In this document: positions 25,493 to 33,901 of the stretch, piece after piece
How positions within the stretch are numbered: position 1 is the stretch's first letter
Layout of the letters: every line of letters starts with the position of its first letter
Source of the DNA: Actinomycetes bacterium
GTDB taxonomy: Bacteria; Actinomycetota; Acidimicrobiia; Acidimicrobiales; Ilumatobacteraceae
Assembly: GCA_027491335.1 (NCBI GenBank)
Contig: JAIXWJ010000022.1
Coordinates: 1 to 36,676 of the forward strand
Direction of reading: 5' to 3'
Length of the DNA stretch: 36,676 bases
Notes under the pieces: generated by a model
What the model saw: only the letters and a program-made list of their open reading frames with translations
The model's database searches: none
What the model was told of the DNA's origin: nothing
Made by a program: the position numbers and the translations under genes

Positions 25493-27760
25493 ATGAGCAC
25501 CGTTTCCGCCGGCACCCCCATCGAACTCGTCAACCGCGTCTACGGCACCTTGTCCGAGCGCGTGGCCTTGGGGCGCCAGCGCCTCGGTCGTCCCCTCACG
25601 TTGGCCGAGAAGATCCTCATCAATCACCTCGTGGACCCGGCCACCCAGGAGATGGAGCGCGGTGGTAGCTACGCCGACTTCAACCCCGATCGCGTCGCGA
25701 TGCAAGACGCCACCGCACAGATGGCGCTGTTGCAATTCATGACCGCCGGCCTGCCCGAAACCGCGGTGCCCTCCACCGTTCACTGCGACCACCTGATCTT
25801 GGCCAAAGTGGGCGCCAAGATCGACCTCGGCGTGGCCATCGACGACAACCGCGAGGTCTACGACTTCTTGAAGACGGTGTCGGCCAAGTACGGCATCGGT
25901 TTTTGGGGTCCCGGTAGCGGCATCATCCACCAGGTGGTGCTCGAGAACTACGCGTTCCCGGGCGGAATGATGATCGGCACCGACAGCCACACACCCAATG
26001 CCGGCGGACTGGGAATGGTCGCCATCGGTGTCGGTGGCGCCGACGCCGTCGACGTCATGACCGGTTTCCCCTTCAACGTGAAGTGGCCCAAGGTGATCGG
26101 CGTCAAGCTCACCGGCACGCTCAGTGGTTGGACCGCTCCGAAGGACATCATCCTCGAGGTCGCTCGGGTGCTCACCGTCGAAGGTGGCACCGGCGCCATC
26201 GTCGAATACTTCGGCCCCGGCGCCGACAGCATCTCGGCCACCGGCAAGGCCACCGTGTGCAACATGGGTGCCGAGATCGGCGCCACCTGCTCGGTCTTCG
26301 CCTACGACGCCAACATGAGCGCGTACCTCGCGGCCACTGGTCGCGAGGCCATTGCCTCCGCCGCCGACAAGGTGTCGGCCGACCTGCGTCCCGACGACGG
26401 AGCGCTCTACGACCAACTGATCGAGATCGATCTGGATCAGTTGAAGCCGCTCATCAACGGACCGCACTCCCCCGATCGCGCCCACAAGGTCGGCAAGGCC
26501 CTCGGCGATGCCGCTCGCGCGAACGATTGGCCCATCGAGGTCTCGGCCGCGCTCATCGGATCGTGCACCAACTCCTCCTACGAGGACATCACCCGCGCCG
26601 CGTCCATCGCCCGACAGGCCGTCGCCAAGGGCCTCACGGCCAAGTGCGAGCTGCTCATCAGCCCCGGGTCCGAACAGATCCGCGCCACCATCGAACGCGA
26701 CGGTCTCCTCGCCGATCTCGAAGCCGTTGGTGCCACCGTTCTGGCCAACGCCTGTGGTCCGTGCATCGGTCAGTGGGAGCGCTCGAAGGAAGCCACCGAC
26801 AAGCCCAACAGCATCGTGAACTCCTTCAACCGCAACTTCCCCAAGCGCGCCGACGGCTCGGCCAACACCTTGTCGTTCGTCACGTCACCCGACACCGTGA
26901 TGGCCATCGCGTTGTCCGGTCGACTCGACTTCGATCCCACCGTCGACACCATCACCGCTCCCGACGGTTCGCAGGTGAAGCTCGACGCGCCGGTGGGCGA
27001 GGTTCTTCCTGCCCGTGGCTACGACAAGGGCTCGAACACCTTCACCGCTCCGCCCGCCGATGGCAGTGGTGTCACGGTCGCCGTCAGCCCCACCAGCGAT
27101 CGTTTGCAGTTGCTCCAGCCGTTCCCCGCATGGGACGGCAAGGACTACCTCGGTCTGCCCGTGCTCATGAAGGCCCAAGGCAAGTGCACCACCGACCACA
27201 TCTCGGCGGCCGGCAAGTGGCTCACCTACCGCGGACATCTCGAGAACATCTCGGGCAACCTCTTCATCGGCGCGGTCAACGCGTTCGACGGTGCGGTGGG
27301 CGAAGGCAAGGACGTCACCGACGGTGCGCGTCGCTCGTACCCCGACATCGCCAAGAACTACAGCCAGGCGGGCATCCGTTGGTGCGCCATCGGCGACCGC
27401 AACTACGGAGAGGGTTCGTCGCGCGAGCATGCCGCCATGGAGCCCCGATTCCGTGGAGGCGTGGTGATCTTCGCGCGCTCGTTCGCCCGCATCCACGAGA
27501 CCAACCTCAAGAAGCAGGGTTTGGTTCCGCTCACGTTCGCCGACCCGAACACCTACGAACTCATCGGCGAGGACGATCGCATTAACGTGCTGAACCTGCC
27601 CCCGGTTCCGGGTCGCAACGTCACGTGTCAGATCGTCAAGCCCGACGGCACCACCATCGACTTCGAGGGTGTGCACACGTTCAGCCCCGAGCAAGTGGAG
27701 TGGTTCAAGGCCGGCTCCGCGCTCAACATCGTGCGCGCCAAGGTGGCCGGCGGCCGCTGA
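25493..27760 (+). CDS. acn: aconitate hydratase, mitochondrial type
   Basis: The 755-residue enzyme converts citrate to isocitrate through cis-aconitate in the TCA cycle. The [4Fe-4S] ligands are C358 (G-S-C-T-N-S-S), C421 and C424 (A-C-G-P-C-I-G-Q-W), and S642 lies in G-E-G-S-S-R-E-H. This spacing agrees with the numbering I recall for pig mitochondrial aconitase. TVHCDHLI and [12 protein letters not shown] complete the active site. It is shorter than the AcnA/IRP1 type (about 900 residues) usual in actinobacteria. The start is ATG 25493; the next gene begins 2 bp after its stop. The adjacent GntR protein is the probable regulator. Confidence 0.96.
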   Translation: MSTVSAGTPIELVNRVYGTLSERVALGRQRLGRPLTLAEKILINHLVDPATQEMERGGSYADFNPDRVAMQDATAQMALLQFMTAGLPETAVPSTVHCDHLILAKVGAKIDLGVAIDDNREVYDFLKTVSAKYGIGFWGPGSGIIHQVVLENYAFPGGMMIGTDSHTPNAGGLGMVAIGVGGADAVDVMTGFPFNVKWPKVIGVKLTGTLSGWTAPKDIILEVARVLTVEGGTGAIVEYFGPGADSISATGKATVCNMGAEIGATCSVFAYDANMSAYLAATGREAIASAADKVSADLRPDDGALYDQLIEIDLDQLKPLINGPHSPDRAHKVGKALGDAARANDWPIEVSAALIGSCTNSSYEDITRAASIARQAVAKGLTAKCELLISPGSEQIRATIERDGLLADLEAVGATVLANACGPCIGQWERSKEATDKPNSIVNSFNRNFPKRADGSANTLSFVTSPDTVMAIALSGRLDFDPTVDTITAPDGSQVKLDAPVGEVLPARGYDKGSNTFTAPPADGSGVTVAVSPTSDRLQLLQPFPAWDGKDYLGLPVLMKAQGKCTTDHISAAGKWLTYRGHLENISGNLFIGAVNAFDGAVGEGKDVTDGARRSYPDIAKNYSQAGIRWCAIGDRNYGEGSSREHAAMEPRFRGGVVIFARSFARIHETNLKKQGLVPLTFADPNTYELIGEDDRINVLNLPPVPGRNVTCQIVKPDGTTIDFEGVHTFSPEQVEWFKAGSALNIVRAKVAGGR

Positions 27761-27761
27761 G

Positions 27762-28427
27762 GTGGATCTCGTCGACGGAATTCGTGGAACGGGAGCGGTT
27801 CGCTCCTTCACCAGCGAGACCGTCGACGACGACACCATCACGCGCGTTCTCGACCACGCGCGGTTCGCCCCCAGCGGCGGAAACCGTCAGCCGTGGCGCG
27901 TCGCGGTGGTGAAAGACATCGCGCTTCGTGAGCAACTCGGTGCCGCGATGCGACCGGTGTGGGACGAGTACGCGCGACTGTCGGCCACCGGGGTCACCCC
28001 GTTCTCGGTCGTCCCGCCCGCGTCGTACTCGCTGGCATCCACCGCTCCCGGCAACACCCCCAATCTTTTGTTGTCCGAGATCGCCACCGTTCCCGTGGTG
28101 CTCGCCGTGGCGGCCGACCTGTCGACGATCGCGATGATGGACAAGGACCTCGACCGCGTCGCCATCACGGGCGGAGCATCGGTGTACCCGTTCTGCTGGA
28201 ACGTGCTCCTGGCGGCGCGCGCCGAGGGTCTGGGTGGAGTCATCACCACTTTCGCGTCCCGCGCCGAGCCCGTCACCGGACCGCTTCTCGGCCTGCCCCA
28301 GAATCACGCCCTCGTCGCCACCATCTTCCTCGGCCATCCGGTGAAGCAACCAACGCGCTTGACCCGCAAGCCGGTGAGTTCGTTCACCACGATCGATCGC
28401 TTCGACGGGCCGACCTTCTCTTCCTGA
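27762..28427 (+). CDS. nitroreductase-family flavoprotein
   Basis: The 221-residue protein starts GIRGTGAVRSFTSETVDDDTITRVLDHARFAPSGGNRQPWRV, the FMN-binding signature of the nitroreductase fold (R-S-F and A-P-S-G-G-N-x-Q-P-W). A later region (CWNVLLAARAEGLGGVITTFASR) matches the conserved helix and dimer site. The natural substrate is not known; such enzymes reduce nitro compounds, quinones or enones with NAD(P)H. The GTG at 27762 comes 2 bp after the aconitase stop, so it is co-transcribed with it. The functional link to the TCA cycle is not obvious. Confidence 0.88.
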   Translation: MDLVDGIRGTGAVRSFTSETVDDDTITRVLDHARFAPSGGNRQPWRVAVVKDIALREQLGAAMRPVWDEYARLSATGVTPFSVVPPASYSLASTAPGNTPNLLLSEIATVPVVLAVAADLSTIAMMDKDLDRVAITGGASVYPFCWNVLLAARAEGLGGVITTFASRAEPVTGPLLGLPQNHALVATIFLGHPVKQPTRLTRKPVSSFTTIDRFDGPTFSS

Positions 28428-28449
28428 GTCCGGCTCTGTCGGCTCTGGT

Positions 28450-29916
28450 TCAGTCCGTTCCGGGTCGACGAGACGTTTCGCTCGTCGGATCTCCGTTGTA
28501 TCCCGACGGGTATGAACGGCGCAGTTCGTCTTCCGTGGGCGTGCGCTTCGTGCGAGCCTCGGCGGGCAAGAGTTCGACGATGGCCTTCATGATCCGCTTC
28601 GTGTTGGCATCGGCCGTCTTGCCGCGCAATTGCAACGGCTCGCCGACGCGAACCCGCACGGTCGGCGGGTTGGTCACGTTCAGCAGATTGGGCAAACGCG
28701 ACGAACGGGGCCACACCAGTTCGGTGCCCCACAAGCCCACCGGAACCACCGGCACTTTGGCCTGCATCGCCAATGTCGCCGCACCCCATCGTCCCTTCAA
28801 CACCGGTTCGAAGAACGCCGGACCCCGCGGAATTGTTCCCTCGGGCATGATCGCCACCAGTTCGCCGGCGGCCAGTGCTTCGGCGGCGGCGCGCAACGGT
28901 TCGTCGCTTCCCGTGCCACGGTCCACGCGGATCCCTCCGAGCGCGGTGGCCAACTGACCCACCACGGGAGCGTCGAAGACTTCCTTCTTGCCGAGGAAGC
29001 GCACCGGTCGACCGGTGCGAGCCACGGTGACCGCGATCGCCATCACGTCGAAGTACGAACGATGATTGCCACAGATGATGGCCGGACCATCGGCCGGAAT
29101 CAGATCGGTGCCGTCGATGTCGAAATTGGCGAACGGAATGAACGTCGGTCGAGCCAACTGCAACAACAGTCGTTGCAATTCCATGTTCACCACGGGGATC
29201 TTGGCCACGCCCGCGGGAACGTCGAAGTGCAACACCGGCCACCGACGAGCAGCCGCCACCAACATCATTCGCGGGTCGGGGTTCACCGCGGTCGGGTGAC
29301 CCACCGCCGACAACAACGGCGTGTCGTACACGCTGTCGCTGTACGCGTACGACGATCTCAGATCGACGTCGTTCGCGTGCGCCCAATCGCGCACCGACTC
29401 CAACTTGCCGATGCTCCACACGAATCGACCTTCGATGGTTCCGTCGTACGTGCCGTCGCTTCTCACTCCGTAACGCGTGGCCACCACGTCGTCGAAGCCC
29501 AATGCGCGCGCCAACGGCTCCACCAGATCGATCGGTGTGGTGGTGGCCATCACCAACAATCTCCCCGCCTCGCGATGCGATTCGATCACCCGACGAGCGA
29601 AGGGAGGCACGAGCGCGAGCAATCGTGGTGCGACCGTTTCGGCCACGCGTCGAACGTCGTCCCGCGAGCGACCCTTGGCCAACGAGGCCGCCTGACGCGC
29701 CAAGGCCATGGACGGCAACGTCTCACCGATCCGATTGAAGAGTTCGTACAGAGCTTTCTCACCGGGAATCGATTGCGTCACCAATCCGGCGTCGCGCATG
29801 GCCTCGGAGAAGACCGACCCCGACGCTCCGACGAGCAACGTGCGGTCGAGATCGAAAAAGGCCGCGGACTTCACGCGCGGAACGGTAACGCCCAAGGAGC
29901 CGAGCACCGACGCCAT
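28450..29916 (-). CDS. HAD-IB phosphatase-PlsC acyltransferase fusion
   Basis: The 488-residue protein has an N-terminal HAD-IB domain with D22-L-D24-R-T (motif I), a motif II Thr in VMATTTP, and S-D-S-x2-D-T-P-L-L (motif IV). The C-terminal PlsC domain has N-H-R-S-Y-F-D (H-x4-D) and P-E-G-T-I-P-R-G. The same order occurs in mycobacterial PlsC (Rv2483c), annotated as a bifunctional phospholipid-synthesis protein. It probably acylates lysophosphatidate, and the HAD half may remove a phosphate. Unlike the SDR-HAD protein at 5475, motif I is canonical. ATG 29916 is used here; GTG 29874 (giving VKSAAFFDLDRT) is an equally likely start. It converges with the nitroreductase gene. Confidence 0.9.
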   Translation of the reverse strand: MASVLGSLGVTVPRVKSAAFFDLDRTLLVGASGSVFSEAMRDAGLVTQSIPGEKALYELFNRIGETLPSMALARQAASLAKGRSRDDVRRVAETVAPRLLALVPPFARRVIESHREAGRLLVMATTTPIDLVEPLARALGFDDVVATRYGVRSDGTYDGTIEGRFVWSIGKLESVRDWAHANDVDLRSSYAYSDSVYDTPLLSAVGHPTAVNPDPRMMLVAAARRWPVLHFDVPAGVAKIPVVNMELQRLLLQLARPTFIPFANFDIDGTDLIPADGPAIICGNHRSYFDVMAIAVTVARTGRPVRFLGKKEVFDAPVVGQLATALGGIRVDRGTGSDEPLRAAAEALAAGELVAIMPEGTIPRGPAFFEPVLKGRWGAATLAMQAKVPVVPVGLWGTELVWPRSSRLPNLLNVTNPPTVRVRVGEPLQLRGKTADANTKRIMKAIVELLPAEARTKRTPTEDELRRSYPSGYNGDPTSETSRRPGTD

Positions 29917-29944
29917 GCGCCGACGACATGCTCCGACGACATGC
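29906..29944. repeat. three imperfect 13-bp tandem repeats
   Basis: ACCGACGCCATGC, GCCGACGACATGC and TCCGACGACATGC lie head to tail (29906-29918, 29919-29931, 29932-29944) across the upstream start of the HAD-PlsC gene. Each copy contains an ATG on the minus strand in a different frame, because 13 is not a multiple of 3. Confidence 0.65.
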
Positions 29945-29975
29945 ACCGATGCAACGAACGAGAGCCGACAACGGG

Positions 29976-30088
29976 AAAGGCCCCGCATGGGGGATGCGGG
30001 GCCTCTCAACCTGGATCCCTGCGGTTGGGGGAACCGCTTCTTGGGATCATGTCGCAGGCGGTTGGGGGAACCACCTAACGATCTGTAT
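29976..30088 (-). ncRNA. predicted 6C-type small RNA
   Basis: About 113 nt on the minus strand fold into three hairpins, each with a loop of five C. Hairpin A (30075-30057) is GGUGGUU-CCCCC-AACCGCC, in which U3.G17 is a wobble that would be a C-A mismatch on the other strand. Hairpin B (30037-30021) is GCGGUU-CCCCC-AACCGC, enclosed by an outer stem GAUCCC/GGGAUC (30048-30043 with 30019-30014). The third is the terminator. Two C-loop hairpins followed by a terminator is the arrangement of actinobacterial 6C RNA; in M. tuberculosis the 6C RNA B11 lies beside the HAD-family gene Rv3661. Known 6C RNAs bind G-rich mRNA sites with their loops. Here the loops hold five C, not six. The 5' end is inferred from the promoter. 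Confidence 0.75.
29978..30004 (-). terminator. hairpin terminator of the small RNA
   Basis: Two 11-nt arms (AGGCCCCGCAT and ATGCGGGGCCT) surround CCCCC on the minus strand and end in a short U run (stem U plus two more) before CCCG. The stem is very GC-rich. The weak U tract may allow some read-through into the HAD-PlsC gene about 60 nt further on. Confidence 0.7.
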
Positions 30089-30093
30089 GTGAA

Positions 30094-30122
30094 AGTATGC
30101 ACGTGAATTGGTGACCATTCAA
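30094..30122 (-). promoter_or_regulatory. promoter of the small RNA
   Basis: On the minus strand TTGAAT (30122-30117) and CATACT (30099-30094) are separated by exactly 17 nt. Each hexamer matches the housekeeping sigma consensus at four of six positions. Transcription would start near 30088, 12 nt before hairpin A. Confidence 0.5.
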
Positions 30123-30143
30123 GTCGATAACGGCGATACCTGC

Positions 30144-30149
30144 TATCTT
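30144..30149 (+). promoter_or_regulatory. -10 box of the LysR gene
   Basis: TATCTT, preceded by TG one base upstream (extended -10), ends 8 nt before ATG 30158. This fits a near-leaderless LysR transcript. It is divergent from the small RNA promoter; the -35 is not clear. Confidence 0.45.
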
Positions 30150-30157
30150 TTTTCGAG

Positions 30158-31093
30158 ATGGATGTCCGGCAGCTCGCCTCCCTCGTTGCCATCGCGGACC
30201 ACGGGTCCTTCTCGGCGGCCGCCCGGGCCCTCTACACGGTGCAATCCAATGTGTCGGCCCACGTGGCCAAGTTGGAACGGGACCTCGGGGTGGCCCTCAT
30301 CGATCGAGCCACGGGCCAACTCACCGAGGAAGGTGCCCTCGTCGTGGAGCGGGGTCGGCGAATCCTGCGCGAGATGGACGAAATCACCGCCGACATCTCG
30401 GCTCTTGACGACGTGGTCTCGGGCGAGACCCGCATCGGAGTGATCGGAACCACCGGCCGCTGGCTGATGCCCCAGTTCCTCACGGCGTTGCGCGAGGCCC
30501 ATCCGAACGTGCGCCCCATCATCTCCGAGGGCGGAACGTCCAGCCTGCTCCCCCGACTCGTGTCGGGCCAGATCGACGCCGCCATCGTCCACTTGCCGGT
30601 CGACGACAAGGAACTCAACGTCACCACGCTCTTCGCCGAGGATCTGGTGCTGCTGGTCCATTCCAAGCATCCGTGGTCCAGTTTTCGCACGCTTCCCATC
30701 GTGCGCTTGGGTGAACATCCGTTGTTGTTGCCGCCACGATCGGCGGCTCTGCGTCGCATCATCAATCGCGCCGCCGAAGCCAACGGAGTGACGTTGTCGG
30801 TGCAGGCCGAGATCGACGGCGTTCGCCTGATGGCTTCATTGGCCTTCGAGGGATTCGGAGCCACCATCGTGCCCGCCACCGCCATTCCTCGTTGGCTGAA
30901 AGGCGATTTCTCGCGCATCGAGGTGCCCGGTCTGCCACGACGCGTCGTCGGTTGGGTTCAGCGCAATCGTCCCCGCCCCGGGCCCGCCACGCAGGTCGCT
31001 TCCGAACTCGCGCACACGTTGGTCACCGAGCGTGGCGCGCGTCAGCCCGGGGTGCACGTGGGGGCCGACGCATTCCCCCTGAAGCCACTCTGA
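30158..31093 (+). CDS. LysR-type transcriptional regulator
   Basis: This 311-residue protein begins with the LysR winged helix (MDVRQLASLVAIADHGSFSAAARAL, then TVQSNVSAHVAKLERDLGVALIDR), residues 1-60. A periplasmic-binding-protein-like effector domain follows (TRIGVIGTTGRWLMPQFLTALREAHPNVRP; QIDAAIVHLP; PLLLPPRSAALR). The length is usual. The effector is not deducible. LysR proteins often control a divergent gene; here that is the small RNA, or the downstream carboxyltransferase, which follows 16 bp later on the same strand. Confidence 0.93.
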   Translation: MDVRQLASLVAIADHGSFSAAARALYTVQSNVSAHVAKLERDLGVALIDRATGQLTEEGALVVERGRRILREMDEITADISALDDVVSGETRIGVIGTTGRWLMPQFLTALREAHPNVRPIISEGGTSSLLPRLVSGQIDAAIVHLPVDDKELNVTTLFAEDLVLLVHSKHPWSSFRTLPIVRLGEHPLLLPPRSAALRRIINRAAEANGVTLSVQAEIDGVRLMASLAFEGFGATIVPATAIPRWLKGDFSRIEVPGLPRRVVGWVQRNRPRPGPATQVASELAHTLVTERGARQPGVHVGADAFPLKPL

Positions 31094-31097
31094 GGCG

Positions 31098-31103
31098 TAC
31101 TCT
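31098..31103 (+). promoter_or_regulatory. -10 box of the carboxyltransferase gene
   Basis: TACTCT ends 6 nt before ATG 31110, the spacing of the other leaderless starts in the window, and lies just after the LysR stop. It suggests a separate promoter in addition to read-through from the LysR gene. Confidence 0.35.
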
Positions 31104-31109
31104 TTGGCG

Positions 31110-32453
31110 ATGGCTCCGGTCGACCTTCGCGCCAAGGTTCCCGGGGTCGCTCGTGCCGCCGTGCGAGACCTGGGCGACCGGCGTGTCGTGTGGCTCGATG
31201 TCAGCGCCGACAACCATCGCGGCGCACTGTCGAGTGAGGCCTCGTCGATGATCGCCACGGCCGCGCGCACCGCGGTCGCCGAACGCTTGCCATTGGTCGC
31301 CGTGATGGCCTCGTCGGGAGCCGATCTGCGCGAGGGATTCTCGGCCCTTCACGGCTGGGGCTTGGCCGCCAAAGCGCTGACCGATTGCTCGGGCCTCGTT
31401 CCCACCATCATCATCGTCGACGGTCCCGCGGTGTCGGGACCCGCCTTGCTGTTGGGAATCGCCGACCACGTGATCATGACCGAACAGGCTTACGCCTTCG
31501 TGTCGGGCCCGAACATGGTCACCGAGTTCACCGGCGTCGCCATCGACAACGAGGAACTGGGTGGGGCCGGGGCGCACGCGCGGTTCACGGGTGCCGCCAC
31601 GGTCGTGACGACCGATCTGGAGTCGGCGATCGCCGCCGCCGAGCATTTGCTGTCGTACGTTCCCGACAATTGCGATCTCGAGCCGCCGCGGTGGGCCAGC
31701 GACGATGCGGCCGATCGCCTCACGCCCGAGGCCGGCTCCATCATCCCGGAGTCCTCCACCGGCAGTTACGACGTGCGCAACGTCATCGCGTCACTGTCCG
31801 ATGACGGCGACTACTTCGAGTTGCGGGCACGTTGGGCGGCGAACCTGGTCACCTGCCTGACCACCATGGGCGGACGACCCGTGGGAATCGTCGCCAATCA
31901 GCCGGTGGCGTTGGCCGGAACACTCGACATTCCCGCGTCGCAGAAAGGTGCGCGCTTCGTCGCGTTCTGCGACGCCTTCAACATTCCTCTCATCACCCTC
32001 GTCGACACGCCCGGCTTCTATCCCGGCAAGGACCTCGAGTGGCGCGGGATGATCCGCCATGGGGCCCAACTGGTGTTCGCGTACGGACGAGCCACCGTTC
32101 CGCGCATTTGCATCATCCTGCGCAAGAGCTACGGCGGCGCCTACATCGTGATGGACTCCAAGAAGATGGGCAACGATCTCTGCCTCGCGTGGCCCTGGGC
32201 GGAGTTGGCCGTGATGGGCGCGGGACAGGCCGCGGCCATCCTGCAGAGACGGGCCACCCCCGACGAGAAGGCCGCTTTCGAGGCCGATTACACCGAACGC
32301 CTGCTCAACCCCTACGTGGCCGCCGAGCGAGGGTACGTGGACGCCGTGATCGACCCCTCCGACACCCGTGCCAGCATCAACGCCGCCCTCGACGCTCTCA
32401 TCGACAAGCGCGAGGTTTTTCGCGGGCGCAAGCACGACAACACCCCGCTGTGA
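31110..32453 (+). CDS. acyl-CoA carboxylase beta-like carboxyltransferase, short form
   Basis: The 447-residue protein has both crotonase-like halves of AccD/PccB carboxyltransferases. The first half has GPAVSGPALLLGIADHVIM and FVSGPNMVTEFTG; the second has GGRPVGIVANQP, FCDAFNIPLITLVDTPGFYPG, KSYGGAYIVMDSKKMGNDLCLAWPWAELAVMGAGQAA and an RLLNPYVAAERGYVDAVIDP end. It is about 70-90 residues shorter than usual because the N-terminal segment is missing; the DSGGAR-type motif reads ASSGADLREG. It would move CO2 from carboxybiotin to an acyl-CoA, but no biotin carboxylase or carrier gene is in the window. ATG 31110 is preferred over TTG 31104. The acyl-CoA substrate is unknown. Confidence 0.85.
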   Translation: MAPVDLRAKVPGVARAAVRDLGDRRVVWLDVSADNHRGALSSEASSMIATAARTAVAERLPLVAVMASSGADLREGFSALHGWGLAAKALTDCSGLVPTIIIVDGPAVSGPALLLGIADHVIMTEQAYAFVSGPNMVTEFTGVAIDNEELGGAGAHARFTGAATVVTTDLESAIAAAEHLLSYVPDNCDLEPPRWASDDAADRLTPEAGSIIPESSTGSYDVRNVIASLSDDGDYFELRARWAANLVTCLTTMGGRPVGIVANQPVALAGTLDIPASQKGARFVAFCDAFNIPLITLVDTPGFYPGKDLEWRGMIRHGAQLVFAYGRATVPRICIILRKSYGGAYIVMDSKKMGNDLCLAWPWAELAVMGAGQAAAILQRRATPDEKAAFEADYTERLLNPYVAAERGYVDAVIDPSDTRASINAALDALIDKREVFRGRKHDNTPL

Positions 32454-32489
32454 CCGCCTTGGATCGCCGGTTGTGGGGTTGAGCGTCGG

Positions 32490-32526
32490 GCAGGATTATC
32501 CTGCTCAGCGGAGGAGAAAGCCTCCG
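32490..32526 (+). promoter_or_regulatory. palindrome and hairpin in citrate synthase leader
   Basis: GCAGGAT-T-ATCCTGC (32490-32504) is a perfect palindrome with a one-base centre. It is followed by CGGAGG-AGAAAG-CCTCCG (32509-32526), a 6-bp stem-loop. Both lie in the 134-bp gap before citrate synthase. The first may be an operator or part of the promoter; the second would form in the leader RNA. I could not fix a -35/-10 pair. Confidence 0.4.
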
Positions 32527-32587
32527 AAGAACCGGCCCGAACAATCCAAACCGGAAACGGGGCCCAGTCAACAAGGGGACGAGCAAG

Positions 32588-33856
<1,269 letters not shown>

Positions 33857-33901
33857 TCGCACGATCGAGCAACGCGGCCTCGACCGCACCAGAATCGTTC
33901 C

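Noticed and set aside
29978-30075. Hairpins read as plus-strand attenuator of the LysR gene
   Set aside because: The wobble pair in hairpin A and the C-rich loops favour minus-strand RNA, and a matched minus-strand promoter exists upstream of it.
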